The notes beneath the pieces were generated by a model that made no database searches, was not told the origin of the DNA, and saw nothing but the letters and a program-made list of their open reading frames with translations. Shown one piece after another: positions 14,475 through 22,800 of a stretch of 28,152 bases of DNA; within the stretch, counting starts at the first letter, position 1, and every line of letters begins with the position of its first letter. A program made the position numbers and the translations under genes. The DNA comes from Bacillota bacterium (GTDB taxonomy: Bacteria; Bacillota; Clostridia; Acetivibrionales; JANLFN01), in contig JAEWTV010000061.1 in NCBI GenBank assembly GCA_023397675.1, positions 1-28,152 on the forward strand. Reading direction: 5' to 3'.

Positions 14475-14512
14475 ACCCAGAAAATCTTCATTAATAAATA
14501 TTGGAGGATACA

Positions 14513-15229
14513 ATGCATAAAGCAATAGAGAACCTTCTGGAGATTATTCCACAATTTGAAGAAAAAATAGGCTATACCTTTAAAGATAAAAACAATATAA
14601 TCCTTGCTCTTACGCATAGTTCATTTGCAAACGAGAACCGTGGAGAAGGCCTTTCCAGCAATGAACGTGTAGAGTTTCTCGGTGATTCGGTGCTTAATAT
14701 TGTCACAAGTGAAAACATCTATAATATATATTCCAATCTTGCAGAGGGTGAAATGACAAAGCTTCGTGCAAGCTTGGTATGTGAAGCGTCTTTGGTTAAT
14801 TTTTCGAATGCTATTGAAATCGGAAAATATCTTCTTCTTGGCAAGGGCGAAGAACTAACCGGCGGAAGGACAAGGACTTCCATACTTTCAGATGCCTTTG
14901 AGGCTGTTATCGGTGCTATATATAATGATGGCGGTATAGACAGTGCAAGAAATTTTATAAATAGCCATATGGAGCCGCTGCTTAAGAAAGGTGTCAATTG
15001 TGGAAGCTTTGTGGATTTCAAAACTCAGCTTCAGGAAATTGTACAAAAGCAGGGTGAAAAGAAGATTAGTTATGAAATAATAGATCAGAAGGGCCCCGAT
15101 CATAATAAATTGTTTGTTGTACAGGTCAAAATAGGCAATCAGGTTATGGGAACAGGTGAGGGGAAGAGCAAGAAAGAAGCCGAACAGAACGCTGCCGAGG
15201 CGGCCGTAAAGAAGTCTTCGGGAAAGTAG
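14513..15229 (+). CDS. rnc: Ribonuclease III
   Basis: RNase III cleaves double-stranded RNA, including rRNA precursors. The 238-residue protein has the family signature NERVEFLGDSVL (50-61) with metal ligands Glu54 and Asp58, and SDAFEAVIGAIY supplies Asp127 and Glu130. A double-stranded RNA-binding domain occupies about 163-235, ending with the KSKKEAEQNAAEAAVKK helix. The start is ATG 14513 with GGAGG (14502-14506) before it; the in-frame TTG at 14501 precedes the site. The radical SAM gene starts 9 bp after its stop. Confidence 0.96.
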   Translation: MHKAIENLLEIIPQFEEKIGYTFKDKNNIILALTHSSFANENRGEGLSSNERVEFLGDSVLNIVTSENIYNIYSNLAEGEMTKLRASLVCEASLVNFSNAIEIGKYLLLGKGEELTGGRTRTSILSDAFEAVIGAIYNDGGIDSARNFINSHMEPLLKKGVNCGSFVDFKTQLQEIVQKQGEKKISYEIIDQKGPDHNKLFVVQVKIGNQVMGTGEGKSKKEAEQNAAEAAVKKSSGK

Positions 15230-15238
15230 GTAATAGTT

Positions 15239-16270
15239 TTGCCGGATTCCAATACAATTGTCAGACACAAAATAATACCTGTTTTCATTCCTCATAAAGG
15301 CTGCCCCTTTGACTGCATATACTGTAACCAGAAGATTATAAGCGGTCAGACAGTGGATATAACCGAAGTTGAAGCAAGGGAACTGATTGAATCAAGCATT
15401 AAGACAATTGTACCAGGAGCCAATATTGAGGTCGCTTTTTTCGGCGGCAGTTTTACAGGCGTGGATAAGGCTTTGCAGATACGGTTGCTTGAGACAGCTA
15501 ATGAATATATAAAAAAGGGTCAGGTAAATTCAATACGAATATCCACCAGACCGGATTATATAAATAGGGAAATTCTTGATTATCTTAAGGAATACAACGT
15601 AAATACTATTGAACTTGGTGTTCAGAGTCTTGATGAACAGGTTTTGAAAACAAGCTGTAGAGGGCATGGCGTTAATGAAGTAATTACATCATCACAGCTT
15701 ATCAAGTTATATGGTATTACACTTGGAATTCAGACTATGATTGGGCTGCCGGACGATAGTCGTGAGAAGGATGTGCTTACAGCTAAAAGAGTTATTGAAT
15801 TAAGACCTGAAATTATCAGAATTTATCCTACTCTTGTAATTAGGAATACATACCTTGAAAAAATGTACAGGCAGGGGATTTACACTCCTTATACACTTGA
15901 GGAAGCAGTGGAAGTCTGCGCCGAACTTTTAGATCTCTATGAAAAAGAAAATATAAGTGTTATACGGACAGGTCTTCAGGCTACTGATAATATAAGTGAA
16001 GGTGCCGATGTTATTGCCGGTCCTTATCACCCTGCTTTCGGGCAAATGGTTCAATCAAGAAGAATTTTAAAGACCATAGAAGAAAAGATAAATAGAAGCA
16101 GTAAAATAACGGATACACTTACTGTTTATTGTCTTAAAGGGAAGGTTTCAGATATTGTAGGGCAAAAAAGAAGTAATATCACATACTTAAAACAAAAGTT
16201 TAAAATTAAAAATATTCATGTTAAAGAAGCTGATTTCAAGGGTCAAAATATTATATTAGAATTCAAATAA
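15239..16270 (+). CDS. Radical SAM protein, Elp3-like (bacterial, no acetyltransferase domain)
   Basis: The 343-residue protein has the radical SAM cluster motif at Cys22, Cys26 and Cys29 (GCPFDCIYCNQ), the FFGGSFTG glycine-rich segment (about 69-76) and GVQSLDEQVL, which align with the radical SAM core of Elp3-type proteins. It ends without the GNAT acetyltransferase domain of true Elp3. The C-terminal 60 residues match the extra lobe usual in this family. Substrate is unknown; a tRNA or other RNA modification is a guess from Elp3. In clostridia it commonly sits between rnc and smc. The start is TTG at 15239, with a weak AGGTAA site overlapping the rnc stop, so translation is probably coupled to rnc. 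Confidence 0.85.
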   Translation: MPDSNTIVRHKIIPVFIPHKGCPFDCIYCNQKIISGQTVDITEVEARELIESSIKTIVPGANIEVAFFGGSFTGVDKALQIRLLETANEYIKKGQVNSIRISTRPDYINREILDYLKEYNVNTIELGVQSLDEQVLKTSCRGHGVNEVITSSQLIKLYGITLGIQTMIGLPDDSREKDVLTAKRVIELRPEIIRIYPTLVIRNTYLEKMYRQGIYTPYTLEEAVEVCAELLDLYEKENISVIRTGLQATDNISEGADVIAGPYHPAFGQMVQSRRILKTIEEKINRSSKITDTLTVYCLKGKVSDIVGQKRSNITYLKQKFKIKNIHVKEADFKGQNIILEFK

Positions 16271-16287
16271 TTGTTTTCTTAAATAAA

Positions 16288-16716
16288 TTAGTTTCCAATA
16301 ATATCAAAAGGGACGTGTGTACCATTCTTGTGTAGATCTATTCTTTTAATCTTTTCTTGAGTGCTAAGCTTATATATAACCTTATTGTCGTTTATTTTAC
16401 TGTAATCATCAGTATATTCAGTGCTGAAGTAAATATTCAATCTATCATCATCTGTATCATATCTAATATCCTTGAAAAAGGCAGCTTTTTCTCCTTGAAC
16501 TACATTAAAGGAATTAAAATAAACATATTCATCCTGTTTATTTCCTGTCGTGTATAGGTAAACACCATTTTTATCACTATTAGCGTCAATATATTTTTGA
16601 ACTTTTTGTGGAATGTTGCTGTAATCTACCCTGAAAAATCTATTATCTGATTTTCCGCACCCAACCATTATTGAAATAATAATTAAAACAGGCAATAAGA
16701 GTATTTTTTTAAACAT
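16288..16716 (-). CDS. Predicted lipoprotein of unknown function
   Basis: The 142-residue protein begins with a lipoprotein signal: positive KK at 3-4, a hydrophobic core (residues 5-16), and a VGC lipobox with the lipidated Cys20. The mature part of about 120 residues is rich in Asp, Lys, Tyr and Asn and reads as an all-beta secreted domain (VYLYTTGN, YVYFNSFNVV, RLNIYFSTEY, KVIYKLS). I do not recognise a family. It is convergent with the radical SAM gene, with only 17 bp between stops and no hairpin, and divergent from spoVS. AAGGAG precedes the ATG, and a good promoter lies upstream. Confidence 0.8.
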   Translation of the reverse strand: MFKKILLLPVLIIISIMVGCGKSDNRFFRVDYSNIPQKVQKYIDANSDKNGVYLYTTGNKQDEYVYFNSFNVVQGEKAAFFKDIRYDTDDDRLNIYFSTEYTDDYSKINDNKVIYKLSTQEKIKRIDLHKNGTHVPFDIIGN

Positions 16717-16748
16717 AGCAACTCCTTGAATAACATCAACTGGTAACT

Positions 16749-16777
16749 ATTATAATCATAAGTTAAATTATTGTAAA
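16749..16777 (-). promoter_or_regulatory. Sigma-A promoter of the lipoprotein gene
   Basis: On the minus strand TTTACA (16777-16772), a 17-bp spacer and TATAAT (16754-16749) give a strong vegetative promoter about 33 bp before the ATG. Confidence 0.75.
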
Positions 16778-16874
16778 TATATTAGTTTTAGGATGATTTT
16801 TATTAGATAGAAAAATTGTAAATTCATAAGAAGGAATATAATAGAAAAATTTGTTAAAAATTTTATATAAAATA

Positions 16875-16903
16875 AAAGGAATTTTGAGGGCAATAAAGAA
16901 TTA
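16875..16903 (+). promoter_or_regulatory. Sigma-H promoter of spoVS
   Basis: AAAGGAATT (16875-16883) fits the sigma-H -35 consensus RnAGGAWWW, and AAAGAATTA (16895-16903) fits the -10 consensus RnnGAATWW, with an 11-bp spacer. In Bacillus subtilis spoVS is transcribed by sigma-H at the onset of sporulation, so both sequence and biology agree. Confidence 0.75.
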
Positions 16904-16958
16904 ATATGTATACACAAATACCTAATTAATATTCAAAATAAAGTTCGGGGGGTTAAAC

Positions 16959-17219
16959 ATGGATGTATTAAAAGTATCAGCCAATTCACAGCCTAAATTG
17001 GTAGCCGGCGCATTAGCAGCTGTTCTTAAAGACAGAAGTTACGCTGAAATCCAGGCAGTAGGAGCAGGTGCGGTAAATCAGGCAATAAAAGCTATTGCAA
17101 TTACAAGAGGGTTTGTAGCACCAAATGGTATAGATCTTGTAACTGTACCGGCATTTTCGGAAGTTAATATCGACGGGGAAGAACGTACGGCGATCAAGTT
17201 CCTTATTGAACCAAGATAA
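16959..17219 (+). CDS. spoVS: Stage V sporulation protein S
   Basis: SpoVS is a small nucleic-acid-binding (Alba-like) protein that affects septation and later spore stages. The 86-residue length is exactly that of Bacillus SpoVS. The sequence MDVLKVSANSQPKLVAGALA, with VGAGAVNQAIKAIAITRGF (about 35-53) and the C-terminal AIKFLIEPR, is among the most conserved in sporulating Firmicutes. A GGGGGG ribosome site sits seven bases before the ATG. It is a single-gene unit with its own sigma-H promoter and terminator, and supports a spore-forming host. Confidence 0.96.
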   Translation: MDVLKVSANSQPKLVAGALAAVLKDRSYAEIQAVGAGAVNQAIKAIAITRGFVAPNGIDLVTVPAFSEVNIDGEERTAIKFLIEPR

Positions 17220-17239
17220 ATAGGGTAAAAACCAAAATT

Positions 17240-17265
17240 AAAGACGGCATGCACCGTCTTTTTTT
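17240..17265. terminator. Terminator between spoVS and the convergent merR gene
   Basis: AAAGACGG (17240-17247) pairs with CCGTCTTT (17254-17261) around a 6-nt loop and is followed by TTTT. On the minus strand the hairpin is followed by AATTTTGGTTTTT, so it may serve both convergent genes. Confidence 0.9.
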
Positions 17266-17276
17266 GTTGTTTAGAT

Positions 17277-18098
17277 TCATTTTCTTTCAACAGGGACCTG
17301 AAGCTCGGTAAGCCAATCGTTTTCGTCATCCTTGTTCCATATGCCGTCAATAACCGATTCACGCGGCGGGCCTATTTGTTTGTAGCCATTATCACTTATC
17401 CATTTAAACAGGTATGAATAGGTTTTGCCGATATTTGTATAAGGACCCTTGTGATATACACAGGCGGCCTGCGGAACACGTTCCATCTTTTTGAATTTTA
17501 TGGTTTCGGTATCTTTCCCCCATGTGGTTACTGCTTCGCAAAACTCCGCATCAATATCTTTTTCCCTGTAGTCACAGTCATGGTATATAGTAAAGCAGTA
17601 AAATGCTTCGGGACATTTAAGCCCTGGATTGGCTTGAAGTATTTCCCGACCTATGGATGGAACTACTTCAAAATATGAGTCATAACCGGGAACCACCATT
17701 CTCTTTGAATAAACAATAACCTCAGGTAGCTCTTTAATTGCAGCCTGTAAATTAAAACTAAACTGTCCGTTCATTTGCTCGATATAATTATCTATCTTAA
17801 GTAACTGCTCCTGGGTTTCTTTTAATACTGAGGTGAGTTCACATTTTCTATCTTCAAAAATCGAGGAAATATTGCTTCCTTGGAATATAGTTGAAATTTC
17901 CTCAATGGAAAATCCAATTTGCCGTAATGCTATTATGTCATGCACCTTTGGAAGCTGATCGGATGTATAATAACGGTAACCATTCTCCTCGTCAACAAAG
18001 GCGGGCTTTAAAAGCCCGGCCTCGTCATAATATCGTAAGGTTTTTATAGATACTCTGGTAATTTTTGAAAACATTCCAATTCTATAAATACAAATCAC
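17277..18098 (-). CDS. MerR-family regulator with GyrI-like effector-binding domain
   Basis: The N-terminal MerR helix-turn-helix is clear: RIGMFSKITRVSIKTLRYYDE, then GLLKPAFVDEENGYRYY. A coiled dimer helix follows (about 75-115 of the GTG form). The C-terminal domain of about 155 residues is GyrI-like (PGYDSYFEVVPSIG, ACVYHKGPYTNIGKTYSYLFKWI), the drug-binding fold of BmrR. Such proteins activate multidrug exporters when a ligand binds. The start is uncertain. The longest frame (ATG at 18125) lies inside the promoter. GTG at 18098 gives 273 residues but a weak ribosome site. An ATT at 18089 would give MYRIGMFSK, the usual family N-terminus, five bases after GGGGTGA. An ATG exists at 18074 but would cut into the helix-turn-helix. 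The ABC exporter genes lie just upstream on the same strand. Confidence 0.9.
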   Translation of the reverse strand: MICIYRIGMFSKITRVSIKTLRYYDEAGLLKPAFVDEENGYRYYTSDQLPKVHDIIALRQIGFSIEEISTIFQGSNISSIFEDRKCELTSVLKETQEQLLKIDNYIEQMNGQFSFNLQAAIKELPEVIVYSKRMVVPGYDSYFEVVPSIGREILQANPGLKCPEAFYCFTIYHDCDYREKDIDAEFCEAVTTWGKDTETIKFKKMERVPQAACVYHKGPYTNIGKTYSYLFKWISDNGYKQIGPPRESVIDGIWNKDDENDWLTELQVPVERK

Positions 18099-18114
18099 CC
18101 CGCTCACATATTTT

Positions 18115-18145
18115 AGTATAATCATTATTACGAGGTAAAAGTCAA
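18115..18145 (-). promoter_or_regulatory. Promoter of merR with 19-bp spacer
   Basis: On the minus strand TTGACT (18145-18140), a 19-bp spacer and TATACT (18120-18115) precede merR; the -35 overlaps the stop codon of the permease gene. A short dyad TTAC-GAG-GTAA (18128-18138) lies in the spacer. The overlong spacer is the mark of promoters that MerR proteins activate by twisting the DNA. It suggests autoregulation. Confidence 0.7.
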
Positions 18146-18894
18146 GAGTTATATTCCCATTTGAACAACTTAAGGGAGAGTACCGTGCAAATAATTGCTA
18201 TACCAAGCATCAGGCATATTGGAAAAATGAGGCTTCCTACGTCATTCCCAAGTGAAAAGCCTTTTAAAAGTTTTATTCCCTGTGTAAGAGGCAGAACATC
18301 AACTACATTTTGCATTGCTGAAGGCATTATTTCATATGGAACTGTTGCCCCTGACAAAAACAGCATGGGGAAGTAAATAAGAGTACACAAAAGGTTTGCA
18401 ACCTTTAGGTTTGGTGAGATGCTTGCAAGCAGCATCCCCAAGCTGTATATTGCGATGGTTACCAACAGATAGGAAAGTAGAAAGCCTCCAAGGTTTCCTA
18501 TAAATCTATAACCGAAGAATATTGCTGAAATACCATAAACTGCTGCAGAAGAAACGATTGAAATTATAAAACTGATAAATATTTGAACAGTAAGGAGAAC
18601 AGCCGGACTTATTGGAGTAACCTGAAACCGCTTCAAAATTTTCTTGTCACGGTTGTCCGAAACAACCAGTGGAATACCCATAAGTCCAGTTGCGCAAATA
18701 CCTATTGTTATTAGAGCTCCGAAGGATTGCTGCATGAAGGTATAATTTGCTCCCTCAAAAGCTGGCTTGTTTCCGTAAATAATGCCAAGAAGAAGGACTA
18801 TTCCGACAGGAAAAAATACTCCGAAGAATATGCTGTCCAGACTCCTGATTGTAATTTTACTTTCTACTTTAAGCATGGTTTTAAATGTACTCAT
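18142..18894 (-). CDS. ABC transporter permease (ABC-2 exporter type)
   Basis: The 250-residue protein has six predicted membrane spans: about 20-42, 52-76, 100-130, 136-160, 168-190 and 218-245. A short cytoplasmic start and the ABC-2 family hallmark (a loop after TM5 with P-Y-E-I-M-P, and the QNVVDVLPLTQGIKLLKG segment) fit DrrB-like exporters for drugs or lipids. It starts 2 bp after the ATPase stop codon, with its GGAGCT ribosome site inside the ATPase gene, so the two subunits are translationally coupled. It likely forms a dimer with the ATPase. The substrate cannot be told from sequence; the drug-sensing type of the neighbouring regulator suggests a toxic amphiphile. Confidence 0.9.
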   Translation of the reverse strand: MSTFKTMLKVESKITIRSLDSIFFGVFFPVGIVLLLGIIYGNKPAFEGANYTFMQQSFGALITIGICATGLMGIPLVVSDNRDKKILKRFQVTPISPAVLLTVQIFISFIISIVSSAAVYGISAIFFGYRFIGNLGGFLLSYLLVTIAIYSLGMLLASISPNLKVANLLCTLIYFPMLFLSGATVPYEIMPSAMQNVVDVLPLTQGIKLLKGFSLGNDVGSLIFPICLMLGIAIICTVLSLKLFKWEYNS

Positions 18895-18896
18895 TT

Positions 18897-19613
18897 TTAC
18901 AGCTCCTCTCCTGTGTAATATAAATAGGCATCCTCAAGGCTTTGAGCCTGTGAACCGGCGATAACGTTCGGAACAGTGTCCATTATGACTGTCTTTCCGT
19001 TGCTGAGAATACATATCCTGTCACAGAGATTTTGAACCTCATCCATGTAGTGTGATGTCAGGAATATGGTCAAACCGCGTTCTTTCAGTAGCTGAAGATG
19101 CTTCCACACATCCCTTCTGGCCTTTGGGTCAAGACCTGTTGTAAGTTCATCCAGAAAAATCAGCTCCGGATTGGGGATTAACGCCAGAAGCACCGATAAC
19201 TTTTGCCTTTCGCCGCCGGAAAGCTCGGAAACCAAACGCTTATGCATTGGTGCCAATCCAAATGTATCTAAAAGTGGTTTCCAATCTGATGGATTTTTGT
19301 ACAAAGAATATGTCATTTCACAAATTTCTTTTACGGTAATTTTATTTTGGTAGCTTGACTGTTGAAACTGCACACCTACTTTTTCAAAGACTTTATAACG
19401 CTGGTCAACTGGGTTCATTCCCAAAATTTCAACATCACCCGAATCATAACTTTTGACTCCAAGCATACAGTCAATTGCTGTGGACTTTCCGGCACCATTA
19501 TGACCCAATAACCCGAAAATCTCACCCCTATGTACCTCCAGATTTAGATTATCAACTGCAAGAACTTCTCCGTAGTGCTTTTTAAGATTTTTTACTTTCA
19601 AGACCGTATCCAT
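18897..19613 (-). CDS. ABC transporter ATP-binding protein (exporter type)
   Basis: The 238-residue ATPase has Walker A GLLGHNGAGKST (about 34-45), the Q-loop (VQFQQSSYQ), signature LSGGERQKLSV (about 135-145), Walker B LIFLDELTTGLDP and switch His in LTSHYMDE. The sequence DELTTGLDP has Leu where most relatives have Pro, with the catalytic Glu kept. Its top relatives by pattern are DrrA/CcmA-like exporters. The ATG follows GGGAGG by seven bases. It is the first gene of the ATPase-permease unit, driven by a MerR-type promoter; merR lies next on the same strand. Confidence 0.92.
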   Translation of the reverse strand: MDTVLKVKNLKKHYGEVLAVDNLNLEVHRGEIFGLLGHNGAGKSTAIDCMLGVKSYDSGDVEILGMNPVDQRYKVFEKVGVQFQQSSYQNKITVKEICEMTYSLYKNPSDWKPLLDTFGLAPMHKRLVSELSGGERQKLSVLLALIPNPELIFLDELTTGLDPKARRDVWKHLQLLKERGLTIFLTSHYMDEVQNLCDRICILSNGKTVIMDTVPNVIAGSQAQSLEDAYLYYTGEEL

Positions 19614-19681
19614 TAATTTACCTCCCTTTCAACCCGCGGACGCATCCTGAACGAGTAGTCTAATTTCACTTCATCTCATGC

Positions 19682-19712
19682 AGTATAAATTCTCCCGTTA
19701 GGGGAGAGTCAA
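19682..19712 (-). promoter_or_regulatory. MerR-type promoter of the ABC exporter with 19-bp spacer and dyad operator
   Basis: On the minus strand TTGACT (19712-19707), a 19-bp spacer and TATACT (19687-19682) form the promoter. The spacer holds TCTCCC-GTTAG-GGGAGA (19691-19707), a dyad with perfect 6-bp arms centred near the middle, as in promoters bound by MerR activators. Hexamers and spacing are the same as for the merR promoter. Confidence 0.8.
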
Positions 19713-19769
19713 CATTTTTTTTAAAAAACTTTTTAAAGCATACACTGGTACTTTTAGTGAGAATATTCG

Positions 19770-19798
19770 TTTACTGTTGATTGCCAATGTGTTAGAAT
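19770..19798 (+). promoter_or_regulatory. Candidate promoter of smc
   Basis: TTTACT (19770-19775), a 17-bp spacer and TAGAAT (19793-19798) with an upstream TGT (19790-19792, extended -10) lie about 40 bp before smc. The match is moderate. Confidence 0.5.
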
Positions 19799-19836
19799 AA
19801 ATGGGTTAATATACTCTATTTTTATGAGGTGTTGTC

Positions 19837-22800
19837 TTGTACCTTAAGAAGCTTGAAATACAAGGATTTAAATCATTTGCTGAAAAAATTAACCTTGAAT
19901 TCAATTCAGGAATAACCTCTGTTATCGGGCCTAACGGCAGTGGTAAAAGTAATATTGCAGATGCTGTAAGGTGGGTACTTGGGGAGCAGAGCATTAAAAC
20001 CCTTCGTGGAAGCAAGATGGAGGATGTTATATTCGCAGGCACAGAAAACAGGAAAGCTATGGGCTTTGCTGAGGTTTCTATCACATTTGATAATTCTGAC
20101 AATTCGCTTCCAATAGAATACTCCGAGATAACCGTTACCAGAAGGATATTCAGATCGGGTGAAAGTGAATATTTTTTAAATAAGGTACAATGCAGGCTTA
20201 AAGATATAACTGAGCTGTTTCTTGACACCGGTATAGGCAAGGAAGGCTATTCAATAATCGGGCAGGGCCGAATAGACGAGATTTTGAGTACAAGGTCTGA
20301 AGACAGAAGACATATATTTGAAGAGGCTTCAGGTATAGCAAAGTATAAGATGAGGAAGATTGAAGCTGAAAAGAAGCTTGAATTGACCAAGCAAAACCTT
20401 ATACGTATAAACGATATTATTAATGAGCTTGAAAATCAGCTAGAACCTCTGCGCCAGCAATCAGAAACCGCAAGGAGGTTTATGTCGCTTCGTGAAACTT
20501 TAAAAGACATTGAGGTTAATGTTTTCCTCGAAAACATTGGAAGGTTCAAGGAAAAGCTTACAGAACATGATTCACAGTATGCAAGCATAAAGGAAAGTAT
20601 TGATAACGAGAATTCCAAACTTGAACAGATAACAGTCGACAACGCGGAAAAGACGAATCTTCTCAAATCTCTTGAGGAGAAGATAAATGCTGCCCGTGAT
20701 GAATACTATGTCATTGACGGAAATATAGAAAGATGCAATTCGGAAATTAAGATAAATGAAGAAAAGCAATTAAACCTAAACAACAATATCGAAAGACTTA
20801 ACAGCGAAATAGATGAGATGAACCAGAGGATGGAAAACCTCTCAAAAGATGAGGAAACCAAGCAGAAAAAGATTGATTACCTCAATGAGAGAATGGTTTT
20901 ATATACAGGTAAGCTTGATGAAGCTGAAAAGAAGATGGAAGAGCTTCTGTCAACCCTTGGAGAAACCGAACGGCACATTGAAGAGCTGAAGTCAGGGATA
21001 ATGGACAAGCTTGATATTCAGTCAGATAAAAAGGTTCAGATCAATAATGTAAAAACACACATAGAAATGCTGCATAAAAGGCAGAATTCCCTGGATAATG
21101 AAATTAGAAACCTTATTCTTGACAAGGATAAGGAAGGAATGCTTAAGGAAGATCTATCCGAAAGCATTCGTAGTGCTAAAGAGCTTATAAGAAAATCAAG
21201 TGAAAATATTCAAAAATTGAACCTTGATAAAGGCAAGTTGGACACAAAGCTGGCTGAATTAAGGCAAAGCCAGAGTAGTATAAATTCGGAAATACAGTTC
21301 AAAAGCTCAAGAAGAAAAATGCTTCAGGACATGGAACGAAACCATGAAGGCTATAACAGAAGTGTAAAAGCCATACTGTCTGCCAGTGAAACGGTACCGC
21401 AGCTTAAGAACGGTGTTCATGGTGCACTTGCACAGCTTATAACAGTTGACAAAAAATACGAAACTGCAATTGAAATGTCACTTGGAAGCGCTTTACAGAA
21501 CATTGTAACCTCCACCGAGCAGGACGCTAAATTTGCAATTGAATTCCTAAAGCGCGACAAGCTTGGACGAGCTACATTTCTGCCTGTTAATGCTGTTAAG
21601 GGCAGGTACTTTGACAATCAGACAATACAGGACCTTAAGAGGATGAACGGTTTCTGCGGAGTTGCATCTGACCTTGTTGAGCATGATTCACAATACAAAG
21701 ATATAGTTCTGAGTCTGTTGGGAAAGGTTGCGGTTGTTGAAAACCTTGATGCAGGAATTGCAATAGCAAGAAAGTTCGGTTACAGTTTCAGAATAGTAAC
21801 AGTTGAAGGTGATTTGCTCAATGCCGGCGGTTCAATGACAGGAGGAAGCGTTGAAGGCAGGGGAACAGGCATACTGGGCAGAAGCAGGGAAATAGAAGAG
21901 CTTCAGGTTGCTTTAAAAGCTCTCGAAGAAAAGCTTCATGGAGTTGAAAAGGAAATTAAGGAAGCTGCTTCCCAGATTGAAACAGTAATATCCAATATTA
22001 ATAATGAAGAAAAACTGCTTAAGGATAATGACCTTATAAGGATGCGTGATGAAAACCACCTTGCACAAGTTCAGGATAACATATCCAAATACGAAGCAAA
22101 AATAGAAATGCACAAGCAGGAGAAAAACCAGCTTGCCAGAGAAGAAACTGATACTGTAAAAGAGCTTGAAAAATATAATCAAGAGCTTGTAACTATTGAA
22201 AATGAGATAGCTAATGCAAAGGAAGTAGTTGCAGAGTTCCAGGAAAAGCATAAGGAAGGGCAATCCCAACGTGATGACCTTCACACTGATATTACAGATT
22301 ACAAAATATCGGTAAATTCCTTCAAGGAAAGCCTTGATGCAGTAATGGACGATATTAGCAGAATCACCGGTGAACGCGAGTCTTCCCAGAAGAATATAGA
22401 AAGAAAAACAAACGAGATTAAGCGCAACAATGATGAAATAACTTCCATTAAGGAAAAGAACGAGGGACTTCTTGTCTTGATCAAAGGCTATGAGGAAGGC
22501 AGGACAGGCAAAACCTTTGAAATTGACAGGATTACCGAGGAAAGAAGAGTTATTGAGGAAGACCTTTCTGATATTGTGAACAGGATACAGGAAATCAACA
22601 AGACAATCCTTCTGTTACAGGAGGACTATAACAGGATAGAAGTTAAAAAGGCCAAACTTGAATCTGAAATGGAAGTTATACAGAACAGGCTTTGGGATGA
22701 ATATGAATTGACTTACAACAACGCATTGGAGTTTAAGAAGGATGTAGGAAACATAAACCAGGCTCAGAAGAGAATAAACGAATTAAAGGCTGAAATACGT

